Shown: positions 15,902 through 27,161 of the stretch, in pieces | How the letters are laid out: every line of letters starts with the position of its first letter | How positions within the stretch are numbered: position 1 is the stretch's first letter | NCBI RefSeq assembly: GCF_000350225.1 | Contig: NW_005178502.1 | Location: 1-39,459 of the forward strand | Source of the DNA: Chondrus crispus | Taxonomy: Eukaryota > Rhodophyta > Florideophyceae > Gigartinales > Gigartinaceae | Direction of reading: 5' to 3' | Length of the DNA stretch: 39,459 bases | The notes under the pieces: generated by a model | Told to the model about the DNA's origin: nothing | Databases searched by the model: none | What the model saw: only the letters and a program-made list of their open reading frames with translations | Translations under genes and position numbers: made by a program

Positions 15902-18900
15902 GCTGACGGGCGCGACACTTCCCTCGTGATAGCTTGTTGCTTCTCTATACTGCCTGCGTGACGCTGAATTTGCGACCTCGTAATGTCGCCTTTGATCCGT
16001 AAATTGAATTTTCCTGCGTGCTCCTTCGTCCCTTCGTTTCCTCCTCTTGTTCTCATTGATTCCCACCCCGTTATAATTACGGTAGCAACCTTATACCTCC
16101 TTCCTCCTTCTCTTCACATCGCTACTTCCTCCTCTTTTTCTCCCCCCTTTTTTTCTTCTTTGTATACGCCCCGTTGCCGCGGTCGCATCTTCCTCTTTCC
16201 ACTGTCCTTCTCTTTTCCTCATTACCGTCTCCCTCCTCTTATCCCTTTTCCGTGCACCTCTGCTACTGCAGTTGCACATCCCCTATTACCTTCTCTTTTC
16301 CTTGCACAACCCTCCTTCTGCCATCGTGTTGCACATCTCCTTTTTCCACCTCCTTGCTTTCACTTTCCCACCTCTGCCCACCGAGTCTGTCCTCGTCTCG
16401 TACTGCGTTCCTCCTCTTTTTACTTGGTGCGAATGTTCCTTCTCTTTAACTGTCGAACTCCTCATGTCAACTCCCTATTTTTTCTCTTTTAACTTGCCCG
16501 CTCCTCCGGTCGACCGAAAAACACTGTCGCTCTGTTCGCGTCGGGCGGTGTTTTGTTGGTGTTTTGAGGGGGGGTCTTCATCAAAGGACAGACTCTATTC
16601 CTTGATAGGGAATTTATCTTCACATGAATTTCCGATTCTATTCCCTTCGTTCAACGTCACCCCAGGTTTGCACAATGCCCCAAAAAAACATTGAAGGCTT
16701 TTGGGATGAGATTAAGACTCACCACCATCACGACATCACTGTAGACGTCTGCCTCAGAATTCCCCTTCCTTGTCACCGATTTCCGATCCTCAGTGTGTAG
16801 ATGAGTCGACGACTTGCGTGCGAGAGTTCCTCATATTGCCCCGGTATCTGCGGGTCAACGGCTTTTGTTTCCTGGAGTTTTGGGCTGGCCGGTGTGCTAC
16901 TGGGGCTGGAACTTAGGTTCCCTTTCCTTAAATTCACGACACGAGCACCTCGTGTGGCAACGGTCTTACATGTTCCCGATCCTCGGCTGGTGGGCCCTGG
17001 TGAGCCGCGTCGCAGGTCAAATCCGGCCAAATTCATATAGCGAGCGCAAAATCTACACAGGGACAAGTGTGCCATTGTTCCTGAGCCTCCCCTCGGTGTT
17101 GTCGAAATTTGGACGACGTGTGCATTCTTTTTGGTTGCTTTTCTGGAGTGAGTTCCACACTTAGGAAAATTCCCAACCTCCTCTAAAGAGAGAGGTACCT
17201 CCGCAAGGGTTCGAAGCAACAGGCCAGAGAGCTCTCTACGGCGAACAGCATGTCGATTCTCATCCTTTCCGCTCTTGAGCATACTGTAGTCTGCCATTGG
17301 CGACCCCTTGCACCGGCGGTGAACAGCTGAATGTCGGGGGGGCCTAATTCCTATCATCCCTCTCAGGGGGTTGGGTTGGTGCGACTGGCCTCCTACTCGC
17401 CGTGCGCTTCCGTGTTGCGATCCCTCGGACGATTCCTCGGTCGTACACCTGGGCTGTAGCCACTCCGGACGTAGTCATTTTTTTGTCTGACTGCCTTGCG
17501 GGGCTGTTGTACATTTTGCCGCAGTTACCTTTTCCTTCTCCAAGGTCAACGCATGACTTGTATTTTTCACATTAAGATAGTAACCGTAAGGCAACGATAC
17601 TTCGGTTCGGAGATCGCTCTCTTTATTCCTTCGGGGCTCTTGTGGTCTTGCCGGTCAGCGTCCGAGGGACGCAATCGCGTCTCCGACGTCAAAAAAATAG
17701 AATAGGGCGAAGCAAGACAAAACCAAAAGCGAAAACGAAAGAAGCATAAATTCTCCCTGCTCGACGAGTTTCTGTCCCCAATTGGTCGATCGTGGTCAGC
17801 GCCCAGCGTGTTCCCTGCAGGGTCCGTCGGATACATTACTGTAGCAATTCGGGGGTTTTGACTGAACCAGGCAATTCCTGCCCTAACTTGTCGCGTCCAC
17901 ACGTCGTGCGTATAGGCCTGGATCCTGCTTCTTATCTCCCCCAACGTGGGGGTCTCGTCGGGATCGACGCCCTTTTGGTTGTCCTAGTCTTGCGCGTCGA
18001 CATCGCGGCGCGGGGATGTATTCCGCCTTCACAAAGAAAAAAGTAAACAGGCAAACAAACGTAGAGCACAAAATAAAAAAACAGACAGCTAGAAAGGGAG
18101 TCAAAGAACAGGAAAGAGCAGGAAAGAACAGGAGAGAAAATTGCCATTGTGGGTCCCTCGGGGTAAAAACAAGGACGTGAGCTTGGCAACGTCAGTCGCT
18201 ACAAGCAACAGACAGATTGTCGGTCACAAGCTCGTCAAGCGACACTTTCTTCTCCGTTGGATTCGTCCTTTCCACAATGTTCCTCCTGGAAATCTTCGGA
18301 GGAAGAAGGCGCGAGGCTCTCGATCCTCTCATGAATAAATAAATAACGTCCCGTTTCCCTTCTTTCTTTCGTCTTCCGTTCGCCGCTGCGAGCGACAAGG
18401 ATTTTGCGAACAGGAATAGTCGCGGTTTCGGGGAGAGGGGGGATGGATCCTATGCCAGTGTGCGCATCCGATTGTATGTGGTCGTTCCGAGATTCACGCG
18501 CGGGGGAACCCTCCCGCTCGCCGAGCGTCGATTTCTTAGTCTCTCCATCGTAGTCAACGCCTTTGAAACGGGTTTCACGACGTCGTCGTTCGGTGTTGTG
18601 ATCGGCGTCGCGCGCGGGGGTTTGTGAAATAGCAAGCGACACCTCGTTCTCGTATGACCGACAAGTTCCGTACCTTCCCTTAATTTTAATTAAAATTCCG
18701 AAGACTGACCAGTGTTCAATTTTCGAATCTCTCCGCCCGTCCAGCAACTCCCTGCCGACATCCCCATTTTTTGATTAATTCATGCCCCACGAGGGCGTAT
18801 CACTGATCCACGCATCCCCTCACGTGCGCGCGGCGGCAGCGCGTGATCGCATCCAAGGAGGTGTATTACCTCAGCCTGAGACTACAGTAAATTTTTCATT

Positions 18901-19370
18901 CCACGGCATGGCCGCGCAGGCTATTTCATTCATGGGCGGGGGTCCCAGGCAAAATCGCTTAAGTCATTTCATTTCCCTTCTCCTCACTCCGAGGGATCTC
19001 GTTTCCGGCGACTGTCCTTACTCTCTCTCTCCGCGACGCGGTTCACCGCATCACTTTCAACTTGAGAGCCTCCGGATGGGGACCCTCCCCAATACAATTC
19101 CAACATTTCGCTCGCGGTCTTATCGCATCCCGCATCATTGACTTCCTCTCGATCGGCCTCCCCCGCATTCGCCTCTACATCGCCCGCATCTTTTCCCCTT
19201 CTTCTCCCTCGACTCGAGGGTAACCCGCTCGTCAATCCCTTTTTGCAAAGGCGTCCCCAACGGAAAACTGCCTTAATCCTCTCGCTCCGACTTTCCTTGC
19301 TTGCGGACCCCTTCGTTTCGAATTTCTGACTCTTCCGTGTTCCATAACCTGCCGATTCTATTGACGATGA
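15902..19370. other. Gypsy-2 3' region without a clear gene
   Basis: 3.5 kb between the unknown plus-strand frame and the integrase stop. I see only short frames on both strands with no recognisable motif. Contents: a pyrimidine-rich plus strand at about 16016-16520, a 42-codon frame at 16675-16800 with a possible splice continuation, and A/G-rich stretches near 18020-18140. Most probably non-coding element sequence or decayed captured DNA. Confidence 0.55.
16016..16520 (+). repeat. Polypyrimidine tract of about 500 bp
   Basis: The plus strand is dominated by C and T (TCCTCCTCTT-like runs). The minus-strand RNA of gypsy-2 would be strongly purine-rich here. A 169-codon plus frame across it is low-complexity (S, P, F, L) and not a credible gene. 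Confidence 0.6.
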
Positions 19371-20660
19371 CTACCCCACTTGCGCGTGCGCGACTTGCGG
19401 CGGCAAGGGTAACTTCTTCCTTCGGAAATATGTGACGGCCGCACTGCGGGGTAATTGCTCAATGGGCTCCCACGTCACGTCCTCGGGCGTATAGGCGTAC
19501 CATTCCACCTTGAGAATCAAATTACCATTTTGATAATCGTGGTCGACGACCCGGTCGATTACGTATTCCGTGTTCTCCGTTTCCTCTCCTTTCTCTGAAC
19601 TGTTCCCTTCCCCATTCTGAAGATCTTCCAACTGGTCCTCTTCTCTGGACCTTCCCAGTTCGAGTAGATCTGGAGGTGTCTCCGCTGTCGGCGTTTGACC
19701 AACTAAATTATCCTGGTCCCCCGTCGTAGGCGCACGGGTGTGAGGACGTTCCTCGTCCTCCATTGCCTCTCCTTCTTCGTTTAACTCCGGCTCTCCCAGG
19801 AACTGTAGCGCCTGACGTAGGCCGGTTATCGGCGCATAGTCCATCGGGCTTGGGGCTAACTCCACTCTGTCTCGCGATACGCGTTCCTCCTGATCGCCAA
19901 TGGCAATGACTACCGTATGTTGATCCGATCTTCTGACCTGATAAGGTCCTGTAGCGACTTGTGCCAGCTTGTGTTTCGGTTCGCTAGCCGTTCCCTGCTC
20001 CTTCCGGAGGAACACGTAGGACCCCGGTGGGATTTCATATTGCGGTTTGCGAAGGCGTGCGTCGAAATTTCGCTTGTACCGGGCTTGTTCCTTCCGCAAA
20101 CTCCTATCGGCGCTTCGCATTAGATTCTCCAACCACGACTGCCATTTCAGGTAGTAGGCTCGTGACGAGCTGAAGTTCTCCAAAGTTGACTGCGCGTGTA
20201 ACGCAATGCTTCTCGGCGCCCGAGCTAACACCAGCTCGAAGGGCGCAATGTTTGTAGTTCGATGAACTTGCGTGTTGTATGCGAACGTAACAGGGTCGCT
20301 AAATAAGTACCAGTCCTTGGGATGCTCTCCAACGTATTTTCGCAACGCAGAAGTCAGCGTTCTGTTAAACCTCTCAACTTGGCCGTTAGCTTGCGAGTGG
20401 TACGTAGTCGTGAACACATTGCGTATGCCGAGAATTCGGCAGACATTCTGAAAGAACCGGGCCGTGAACTGTGTTCCATTGTCGAAAAGCAGCTTGAACG
20501 GCGGTCCGTACACGAATACCCAATGGTGAGCGAAGGCTTGTGCGATGTGCGCAGCTGATATCTTCTTCAACGGTACGGTTCGTACCAGTTTCGAGTATCG
20601 ATCGCTGATCACGAGAATATACCGATTTCCTCGTTTGGTTGAATAATTAGCTCGCCGAGA
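19371..20660 (-). pseudogene. Gypsy-2 integrase core, C-terminus and chromodomain
   Basis: From RGNRYILVISDRYSKLV the frame is open to the stop at 19371. Core residues: LFDNGTQFTARFF (second Asp) and QANGQVERFNRTL (Glu). The first Asp (FVAIDILGEL) lies in the preceding frame, separated by a frameshift near 20645. A GPY module follows (VATGPYQVRRSDQHTVVIA), then an acidic linker, then a chromodomain (EYVIDRVVDHD, VEWYAYT, VTWEPIEQLP) with Y-W-W cage aromatics. The chromodomain defines a chromovirus and would direct integration to marked chromatin. Confidence 0.9.
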
Positions 20661-21208
20661 ATGTCGATGGCGACAAACTCCAGCGGAGCTTTGGGCGTTA
20701 ACAGCTTCATTTCCTTCATGTGTTTTCTTAACTTCACCCTTTCCCGCGCACATGCGGCGCAATTCTCCGCGACTGCATAGCAGTCTAAGGCCATCGTAGG
20801 CCAGTAAAAATATCTTCTCAAAGTCTTGTAAAGTTTCCTGCCTCCCCGGTGGCCTGCCAATTTTGCGTAATGGCTTAACCCTAGAACGCGGTCCCTTAAC
20901 GATTGTGGTATCACCACTTGTACAAACTCCGCCGCGGTACGGCATAGAGTTCCTTCGAATTCCTCGGCCTCCATGCTGAACGTTCTCACCTTTCCGGCGT
21001 CCATTTCTTCCTTGATGGGGCTGCAGAAGGGTTCGACGGCTTGCTCGCGAATGAGCTCCTCCGGAGTGACAGCTTGGAATTGATCGAGGCGGTCAGGGGC
21101 GGTCCCCCCCTCAAGATCGAGGATGTCGTCTACCGCGTCAAAACTTCCCTCGTCGTCCACTGTACCCTCGGCCGGTTCGGCTATAAAGCATGGGATTTCG
21201 TCGTCGAT
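20609..21208 (-). pseudogene. Gypsy-2 RNase H/integrase linker and integrase zinc finger
   Basis: The frame resumes after an in-frame TAA (21209-21211). It contains an acidic linker and the HHCC finger (LSHYAKLAGHRGGRKLYK, then ENCAACARER), then the start of the core with FVAIDILGEL. It runs into TGA at 20609-20611 after the frameshift. It belongs to the same pol gene as its neighbours. Confidence 0.87.
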
Positions 21209-21290
21209 TTAGTCGACCGTTTCACGTGCGGTCCGTAACCTTGACAAAGCGTCCGCCTGGGTGTTAGTCTTTCCCTTTTTGTACTTGATT

Positions 21291-23600
21291 TCAAAAATCG
21301 AATTCCGATAGGCGTAGCCTCCATCGGATTAATCTCCCGCTGGGGTCGGTTACGTTCATCAACCACCTCAATGAGGCATGGTCGGTATGCACAATGAAGT
21401 GCTCGCCATATAGATATGGTCTTAAAGTCTGTACGGCCCAAATTACCGCTAGACATTCATTTTCTGATACAGAATAGTTTCTCTCGGCTGCGGCTAACGC
21501 TCTTGAAAAGAACCCGATGGGTTTGCGTTGCGCATCCGGGTGTGTTTGAAATAGTGCAGCGCCTATTTGATAGTCGCTTGCATCGGTATCTACCGAGTAG
21601 GGTAGGTCCTTCTTCGGCAGCGCCAACACCGGCAGTGCCAAGATGGCGTCCTTGAGCTTATGAAAAGCTTTGTTGCACGGTTCGTCGAATCCTTCCAACT
21701 GGACCGGTTGTCCTTTCTTCAGTAGTTGGTTTAGAGGCTGCGCAATCTTCGCATAATGCGGAACGAACCTGCCGTAGACATTGCAAAGTCCCAGGAAGCT
21801 TCTAAGCTGTGTCTGTGCTCGCAGGTGCCGCACTTGTTCCAACGCGGCGGTTCGCGCGACATCGACTTCTAGCGTACCTGGGCGGACGACGTGGCCCAGG
21901 TACTTGATCTTTTCCACGAAAAATTCGCACTTGCGAAGCTTGAGCTTGACACCTGCCTTTTCCAATACGGAAAGTATTTCATCCACGTGCACGATGTGCT
22001 CCTCCCACGACTTGCTAAAAATTATTATGTCGTCTAGATACACCAAACAGCATTTCCAACGGAACGGGGAGAGCAGGATATCCGTTGCTCTCTGGAACGT
22101 CGCTGGCGCGTTGGTTAGCCAGAAGGGCATTCTTGAGAAGCGATACAGACCTGAGTGACACGAAAATGCGGTCTTGTCCCGGTCGCACTCAGGGATAGGC
22201 ATCTGCCAATATCCCGAAATCGCGTCCAACGTGGAGAAAACCTTGGTGTCACCGAGCGAGTCCAGACACTCGTCCATGCGCGGTAAACGGTACGTGTCCT
22301 TCACCGTCACTGCGTTCAGCCTGTGGTAGTCTACGCAAAAACGCATCGACTCGTCCGGCTTGGGCACCAGCAACACGGGCGACGCCCATTCTGACTGCGC
22401 TGGTTCTATCACTCCTGCTTCTAACATCTTCTGCACTTCTGCATCTTCTACTTCGCGGGCTTTAGGCCCGGCCCGATACGGGGCTTGTGCGATGGGACGA
22501 GTCTCGGGGATCAACTCGATCCGATGGACTGTGGTATTAATTTCACCAAGCGTCCCATCCCACATCCTTGAATACTTCTTCAACATCCGACGGAACCGCT
22601 CGCGCAGCCGGTCCGGCATGTGGTTTAGGTCGAGGTCCTCCACGTCCGGCCGTGGCGGCTCAATCCTGCGTTGCGGCTTCGTAGATGCCGACGCAGAGAG
22701 CCCTGCCGACCGTTCTTCTGGCTGGTCCTCGCGCTCTTGATCCGACGGTTCGCATCTTGTCTCGCCCGTAGGCGTCTTCGTGGAATTAGGAAAATTTTCC
22801 TTCTTCCTTTCTTGAATTTCGAGAACTTCACCAATGGTGGTTTTGCTCTCGAGCGCGGCTCTCGAGTGCGGTAATAATTCTGCCACCACATGGACTTTTG
22901 GCACCCTGACAGGGTACGTCCTAAAATTCGCAACGAGTAGACGAAATGGCCTGTCAGACTCAACCTGAACGACACCAATCGTGCACGTCAACCCGTGCCG
23001 TTCGTACAACGACGAGTACGGCTGAACCACAACCAAGGCCGCCCTCTTCGAGGTGCATTCCACGACTCGTGGCGTCCCTGGCTCGATAGTCGTGGCTCTT
23101 GCCACTTTTACCTTAGGGGAAATTCGCTCCACCTTTCCATCATTCTCGTCCTCCCCCGGGACGAGATTCTTCTTCCCTTTTCTCGTCGAGAACCGCCTAA
23201 CTATCGGAACCTCCGAGAAATCCGCCAACTCAACCGTTTTCTTCTTTGGATAAATTGCTTCCACAAACCGGTCACAGTAGTCCGCGCCCAGAATTAGCGG
23301 GACGGCTAGTTTTTCGCATACAATAAACTCGGCTGCGGCCACAAATTTTCCAAGCCTCACAGGCATTCTGATGGTTCCGAGAGTCCGGAGTGGCCTATTG
23401 TTCACGTCGCCAATGTCTTGGGTCGGTCCGTAGGACACTAGAGATTCCATTCCAGCCGGGAGTTCCGATTTTCGCACAAGGTTTGGCCCCGCGCCGGTGT
23501 CTAATACAAACAACACCCGGCTCATCAATCCGACCGTTGGTCCAATGTCCGCGTAAACTTGTAGTTCTTTCGCGCAATGACCAAATTCTTCTCGGGACAC
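21291..23600 (-). pseudogene. Gypsy-2 protease, reverse transcriptase and RNase H
   Basis: A 769-residue frame. Protease VLDTGAGPN at residues 33-40 and LILGADYCDRF at 102-112. RT from about 390 to 620 with YLDDIIIF at 521-528. RNase H from about 665 with VDTDASDYQIGAAL, ENECLAVIWAV and VHTDHASLRWL. RT has FWLTNAPATF where FGLTNAPATF is usual (Gly to Trp at 494), which should harm the enzyme. The frame ends at 21291 because a T-run is one base too long; in the next phase the expected KYKKGKTNTQADALSR follows, then a TAA. The gene is broken here, unless the T-run is a sequencing error. Confidence 0.92.
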
Positions 23601-23956
23601 TCCCTTGGCTTAACCCTGTACCAGGGTCTTCGAACTTCTTCCAGCGGATGATCTCGGGCTCGGCTCAAAATTTTCTTGACTTGAGCTGGCCCTTTGGGCT
23701 TATCCACCAACCCAACAACCTCCTCATCGGGGCCTGATTTTTCCCTTAGAGACGGGGAACGGGGCTGAGCCCCGGGCACAGTACGTCGACCCTGTGCCTC
23801 TCGCGGCTCATGCGAGATTCCCCTCTCTAGTTTTCCTGCCGCTGCGGGATCCTTCTCATGTCCGATGACGCGGGCCCCGCGGCGGGCCCTCAGAAGGGTT
23901 GGTTCGGCCTCGGCGTTGAAGCACTCGGCGTGCTCGCCGTCTGCGAATCGAACCAA
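23525..23956 (-). pseudogene. Gypsy-2 Gag-protease linker
   Basis: A frame between the zinc-finger part and the protease, in a third phase. Only its end (LVIARKNYKFTRT) matches gypsy-1 (FFKKRNYKVTATV), where the protease follows in the same frame; here a shift at about 23555 separates them. Confidence 0.55.
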
Positions 23957-24402
23957 CTCTTGACCTTCAGGTAACTCGTCGATGGTATCCCTAATCTCTC
24001 CATCGGGGACAACGCCTCATAATTTCCCAAAACTCGGTGCATTTCCCGGAGGGAAAGAATACACGTTGGCGCGGCGTGCCCCTTTTCATAACAATGATAG
24101 CACACCAGTCCGTGCGTCTTGACGGGATATTGTGGCCTAGGTCCTCCACGGGCCGGCGGCCTTCCTTGATGTTGCGGCCTCCCCATCCAGCCTGGCCTTC
24201 GAAACGTTGTGCCCTTGTCCTCCATCGGAATGCGCGGCGCCGGCGTGTGGCCGCGCCCCCGGAACATCATCACGGGATCCGTGGGCTCTGAAAACGACTC
24301 CGTCGTGTATGTGGGCGTCAGTAGAGTTGACGATCCGCTTGCCCCGTAGTCCTCGCGTCCGTAGCCCTCCGATGGCTCAATAAAATTACCTTCGGCTACC
24401 AA
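23890..24402 (-). CDS. Gypsy-2 Gag nucleocapsid part
   Basis: An R/G/P-rich frame with a classical CCHC zinc knuckle CYHCYEKGHAAPTC near its middle, expected to bind element RNA. It overlaps the end of the capsid frame by a few bases in another phase and has no good ATG (the first start is TTG), so it was probably one polyprotein with the capsid, by frameshift or before an indel. Confidence 0.75.
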   Translation of the reverse strand: MVAEGNFIEPSEGYGREDYGASGSSTLLTPTYTTESFSEPTDPVMMFRGRGHTPAPRIPMEDKGTTFRRPGWMGRPQHQGRPPARGGPRPQYPVKTHGLVCYHCYEKGHAAPTCILSLREMHRVLGNYEALSPMERLGIPSTSYLKVKSWFDSQTASTPSASTPRPNQPF

Positions 24403-25448
24403 TGCTCCTTCATACTGACTTTCGCTGCTTTCGTGCGCACCGCGTCATCTGACGAGGAGATTGACTCTGCTAAGTGGACGGCGGCCTGACTTTTACGGCC
24501 GTGGTAAGGAGCCCTCGTCCTCTTCCCCGCCCTGAACGTCGACGGCGTCTGAATCGTGACCTTCTTGATTTTCTTGTCCTTAGCGTGGCTCGCCGAGCCA
24601 TGCGCCTTCGCGTAATTAACTTGTCTCAAAAACGAAACGTCCCGATTGTCTTGTCGGTATTGAGATACCATCGGCTTGACACTCGAATCGAGTCCCTCAA
24701 TAAACATCGTCATTTGTTCTTCCATCGAATATATGTTTCCACATCGATTGCTCGCGTCCGTCAGACGGATATAAAATTCCATCTCGTCTTCAGACGGTCT
24801 TTGCTGAACTTCTCGCAATGCGAGCACGGCTTGACGGATCGCCTCGTCGGTTGCGAAACTCCTCAACAACCACTGCACGGCCTCTGGCCAAACGGATACC
24901 TTTCCGTGATAGGACCCAGCCGTCTGAGACACCGAAGTGTACTGTCTCAAGGCGATGCCGCTTAGAAATTCGGGCAACAAGCGGATCGCTTGCCCCTCGT
25001 TCATTTCTTGAGTATCAAACTCTTGAACTAATTTTGGCAAAAAATCCAGCACAAGGACCCCGTCCTTACCTGTGAACGTGTTGTCCTTCTTCACCTTAGG
25101 CGGAATATCTCTCCTGATTTTTCGCAAGGCGGTCCGCCGGGAACTTGACAAATATGTCTGCAGGTTCCGCAAGCGGTACGTTCGGTACGAAAGTAATTTC
25201 TTGAAGAGGTAGTTGGTCGGATTCAGCTCCTCCAGCTCCTCCCATCGCGGCCCGCGTCGCGTTGCGACGTCCTCTGGCTCAGCGTCCTTGTCTCTCCGCG
25301 AGGCGGACGAAGTGATCCCGCCCCGTCTGGAGGTAGTTTTCTTGCCCTGCGAAATTCCTTTTCCTTCCTCTGAACGATGTTCGGAATCGCTGGCATGGTT
25401 CGACGAACCGTCGTCACCATCTTCGGAGAGGCCATCCGACTCGGCCAT
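24396..25448 (-). CDS. Gypsy-2 Gag capsid part
   Basis: 350 residues with an acidic/serine N-terminus, then a retrotransposon Gag capsid domain at about residues 85-280: SYRTYRLRNLQTYL, FTGKDGVLVLDFL, RLLPEFLSGIALRQY, and LREVQQRPSEDEMEFYIRL. The YRTYRL and F(T/G)GxD segments are shared with gypsy-1 Gag, which lacks the later part. The C-terminus is basic. Confidence 0.85.
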   Translation of the reverse strand: MAESDGLSEDGDDGSSNHASDSEHRSEEGKGISQGKKTTSRRGGITSSASRRDKDAEPEDVATRRGPRWEELEELNPTNYLFKKLLSYRTYRLRNLQTYLSSSRRTALRKIRRDIPPKVKKDNTFTGKDGVLVLDFLPKLVQEFDTQEMNEGQAIRLLPEFLSGIALRQYTSVSQTAGSYHGKVSVWPEAVQWLLRSFATDEAIRQAVLALREVQQRPSEDEMEFYIRLTDASNRCGNIYSMEEQMTMFIEGLDSSVKPMVSQYRQDNRDVSFLRQVNYAKAHGSASHAKDKKIKKVTIQTPSTFRAGKRTRAPYHGRKSQAAVHLAESISSSDDAVRTKAAKVSMKEHW

Positions 25449-25473
25449 TGAGTCTTGGCCCTCCGGCTCGTCA

Positions 25474-26106
25474 CTACCGTGACTCCTGCTCCTGCGTATT
25501 CATCTTCGAAGTCTTCGACTTGGAACTCCGCTGTACAGCGGCCTTGTCCTTCTTCGATCGACGGTCGCCTTCTCGACCCGTGGGGAGCGGCTCTTGCCCG
25601 GCGACCTGTTCAAGGTCCTTGAGACGATGCGCAGCGCGGCCAAACCTGTCGTCGATACTGCTTCTGAATTTATCTAAGGACTCCAAAGCTTGATTCGCGT
25701 CGCGCCTCGCGTCCTTGACAGAAATTTTCAACGAAGCTAAGACCTCCGGCTCCAGACCGTCGGTCGCTTCACCTCGCTCCTTCTCGACGAGATCCACTCG
25801 AGCCGACAGCTCTCCTAAAACGGCGTGGAACTCGGATGCTTGCAACTCCAGTTGCTTCCGGACGAGGGCTAACTCAGCCTCGAGATTTTTCGTCATCTCT
25901 TGGCGAATTTCCTCGCCCATCTTCTCAAACCTGTAGGATAGGTTATCCTTGTCGGCTTCAATCCCCGTCGGGATTTCTTGACCTTCGCTATCCGTGGCCG
26001 TATTGGCCTGGATTCGGGTGCGAGGACCTCGCGGGATCCTCGGCGCCCCTGCCGACCCGCTCCTACTCGCCCCGGGACCGACGTCCCCCGGGCCGCTTGT
26101 CGACAT
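25474..26106 (-). CDS. Gypsy-2 Gag N-terminal coiled-coil part
   Basis: About 210 residues starting at ATG 26106-26104 (MSTSGPGD). A long helical region (about residues 55-165: FEKMGEEIRQEMTKNLEAE, LGELSARVDLVEKERGE, ANQALESLDKFRSSIDDRF) looks like a coiled coil for particle assembly; the C-terminus is basic. It stops 26 bases before the capsid frame, in another phase, so it is either a separate ORF1 protein or Gag split by an indel. Confidence 0.7.
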   Translation of the reverse strand: MSTSGPGDVGPGASRSGSAGAPRIPRGPRTRIQANTATDSEGQEIPTGIEADKDNLSYRFEKMGEEIRQEMTKNLEAELALVRKQLELQASEFHAVLGELSARVDLVEKERGEATDGLEPEVLASLKISVKDARRDANQALESLDKFRSSIDDRFGRAAHRLKDLEQVAGQEPLPTGREGDRRSKKDKAAVQRSSKSKTSKMNTQEQESR

Positions 26107-26211
26107 CGCTCGTACAAGGGAACCTACACTAAAAAAGTACAAACAAAAAATAAAAAGACTCCGTTACCCAGACCACTGTTGTAGTGCAACTGCAGCCCGA
26201 GGCTGTCGTCG

Positions 26212-26261
26212 ACACAATTCTAGGTCGGGTTTGCTGTACACAATTCTAGGTCGGGAGACCA
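26212..26261 (-). promoter_or_regulatory. Gypsy-2 primer-binding site, with a duplicated copy
   Basis: Four bases after the 5' LTR the minus strand reads TGGTCTCCCGACCTAG (26261-26246), a plausible tRNA 3'-end primer site. The 18-base motif ACACAATTCTAGGTCGGG on the plus strand occurs twice, 26 bp apart (26212 and 26238), so most of the site except the TGGTCTC start is duplicated. Confidence 0.6.
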
Positions 26262-26265
26262 CTTT

Positions 26266-27161
26266 TGTAGTGCAATGCGCCTGTCAGGCAGAGACCGCGG
26301 TCCGATGGTCCAGCAAAAACAACAACAACAGCAAAAAGAAGAACTGCCGATGGCGCAGCGCTACGGAGTGTCCGACTCTCCCTTCTCCGTTTAAACGAGC
26401 TTGCGGCTCGTAGTAGCTCAGATCTCTGGTAGGGGGGGGGGCACAGAGAAATAGCCCGGCCCGGGATCGGTGTGGTAGAGACTTGCGAAGAGAACTGCGC
26501 GACGAGTGTAGGGTGGGGCGTGTACTTAGGTACCCCGGTTCCACTGGGTTGTAAGGCCAATGCTCGTTGAGCTTCTTCGACACCTTGTGACGCGACAAGG
26601 CCTTCAACGCGGGCGTCGCAACGCAGCCCGACGGGATAAAATGAAAGTAGCAGCGCTACACTAACTGTGCCGCCCGATGGCTCGAAGCACCTACACCGGT
26701 TCGGTCGCAACCGAGGCCGATGGCACCAACACAAGATAAGGGAAAAATAGGTAGGATTAGAGATAGAAAAGGATAGGGAAATAAAGGAAAGAGAAAAGGG
26801 AACCCCCGAGCGATAGAGGATGCCGTAGGCTTAGGTAAAGGGGAGCGTCTTGGTAGAGACTGACTTCGACCAAGGCGACATTCAACTCCGGCAACTCGGG
26901 TTACCTTTACTGACTTGGTGGTCAGAGGGCTAAGGTATATATCCCCCCGCCGGAGCCACTACAGTAGCTCGCGGCGCTAGATCCTAGATCTAATCTAGTG
27001 TCAGCAAAATTAATGCCAACTAATTAACTAAATAAAATAAAATAATTAAAAATTAAGACTGTGCAATTATTCACACGTGTGTCCCCCAACCCGGACTACT
27101 TTTCATATCCAAATATTTCCCTTTCTTTTCACCCCGCTTTTCAGGTGCGCATTGCACTACA
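26266..27161 (-). repeat. 5' LTR of gypsy-2
   Basis: 896 bp, bounded by TGTAGTGCAA and TTGCACTACA, followed by gtaca (27162-27166). It is very similar to 13170-14062; the G-run near 26430 is longer. TATATA lies near 26936-26941. Confidence 0.93.

Larger units (their letters stand above)
13170..27161 (-). mobile_element. Gypsy-2: long Ty3/gypsy chromovirus with extra 3' region
   Basis: 13,992 bp with LTRs of 893 and 896 bp and target duplication gtaca. Order on the minus strand: 5' LTR, primer site, coiled-coil Gag part, capsid, CCHC finger, protease, RT, RNase H, integrase with chromodomain, then a 5.3-kb region before the 3' LTR. That region carries a long plus-strand frame of unknown function. 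Several stops and frameshifts make this copy non-functional for pol. Confidence 0.93.

Noticed and set aside
15983..16492. 169-codon plus frame in the pyrimidine tract
   Set aside because: Low-complexity S/P/F/L translation of a C/T-rich strand.
16773..17357. 194-codon minus frame in the gypsy-2 3' region
   Set aside because: No recognisable domain, competing open frames on both strands, and no clear start context; not strong enough to call.
18235..18747. 170-codon minus frame in the gypsy-2 3' region
   Set aside because: Charged and repetitive composition without a motif; likely chance.
18984..19235. Possible C-terminal extension of gypsy-2 integrase, or a plus frame encoding IQFQHFARGLIASRIIDFLS
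   Set aside because: Both strands look mildly protein-like, neither has a start or known motif, and the integrase already ends normally after its chromodomain.
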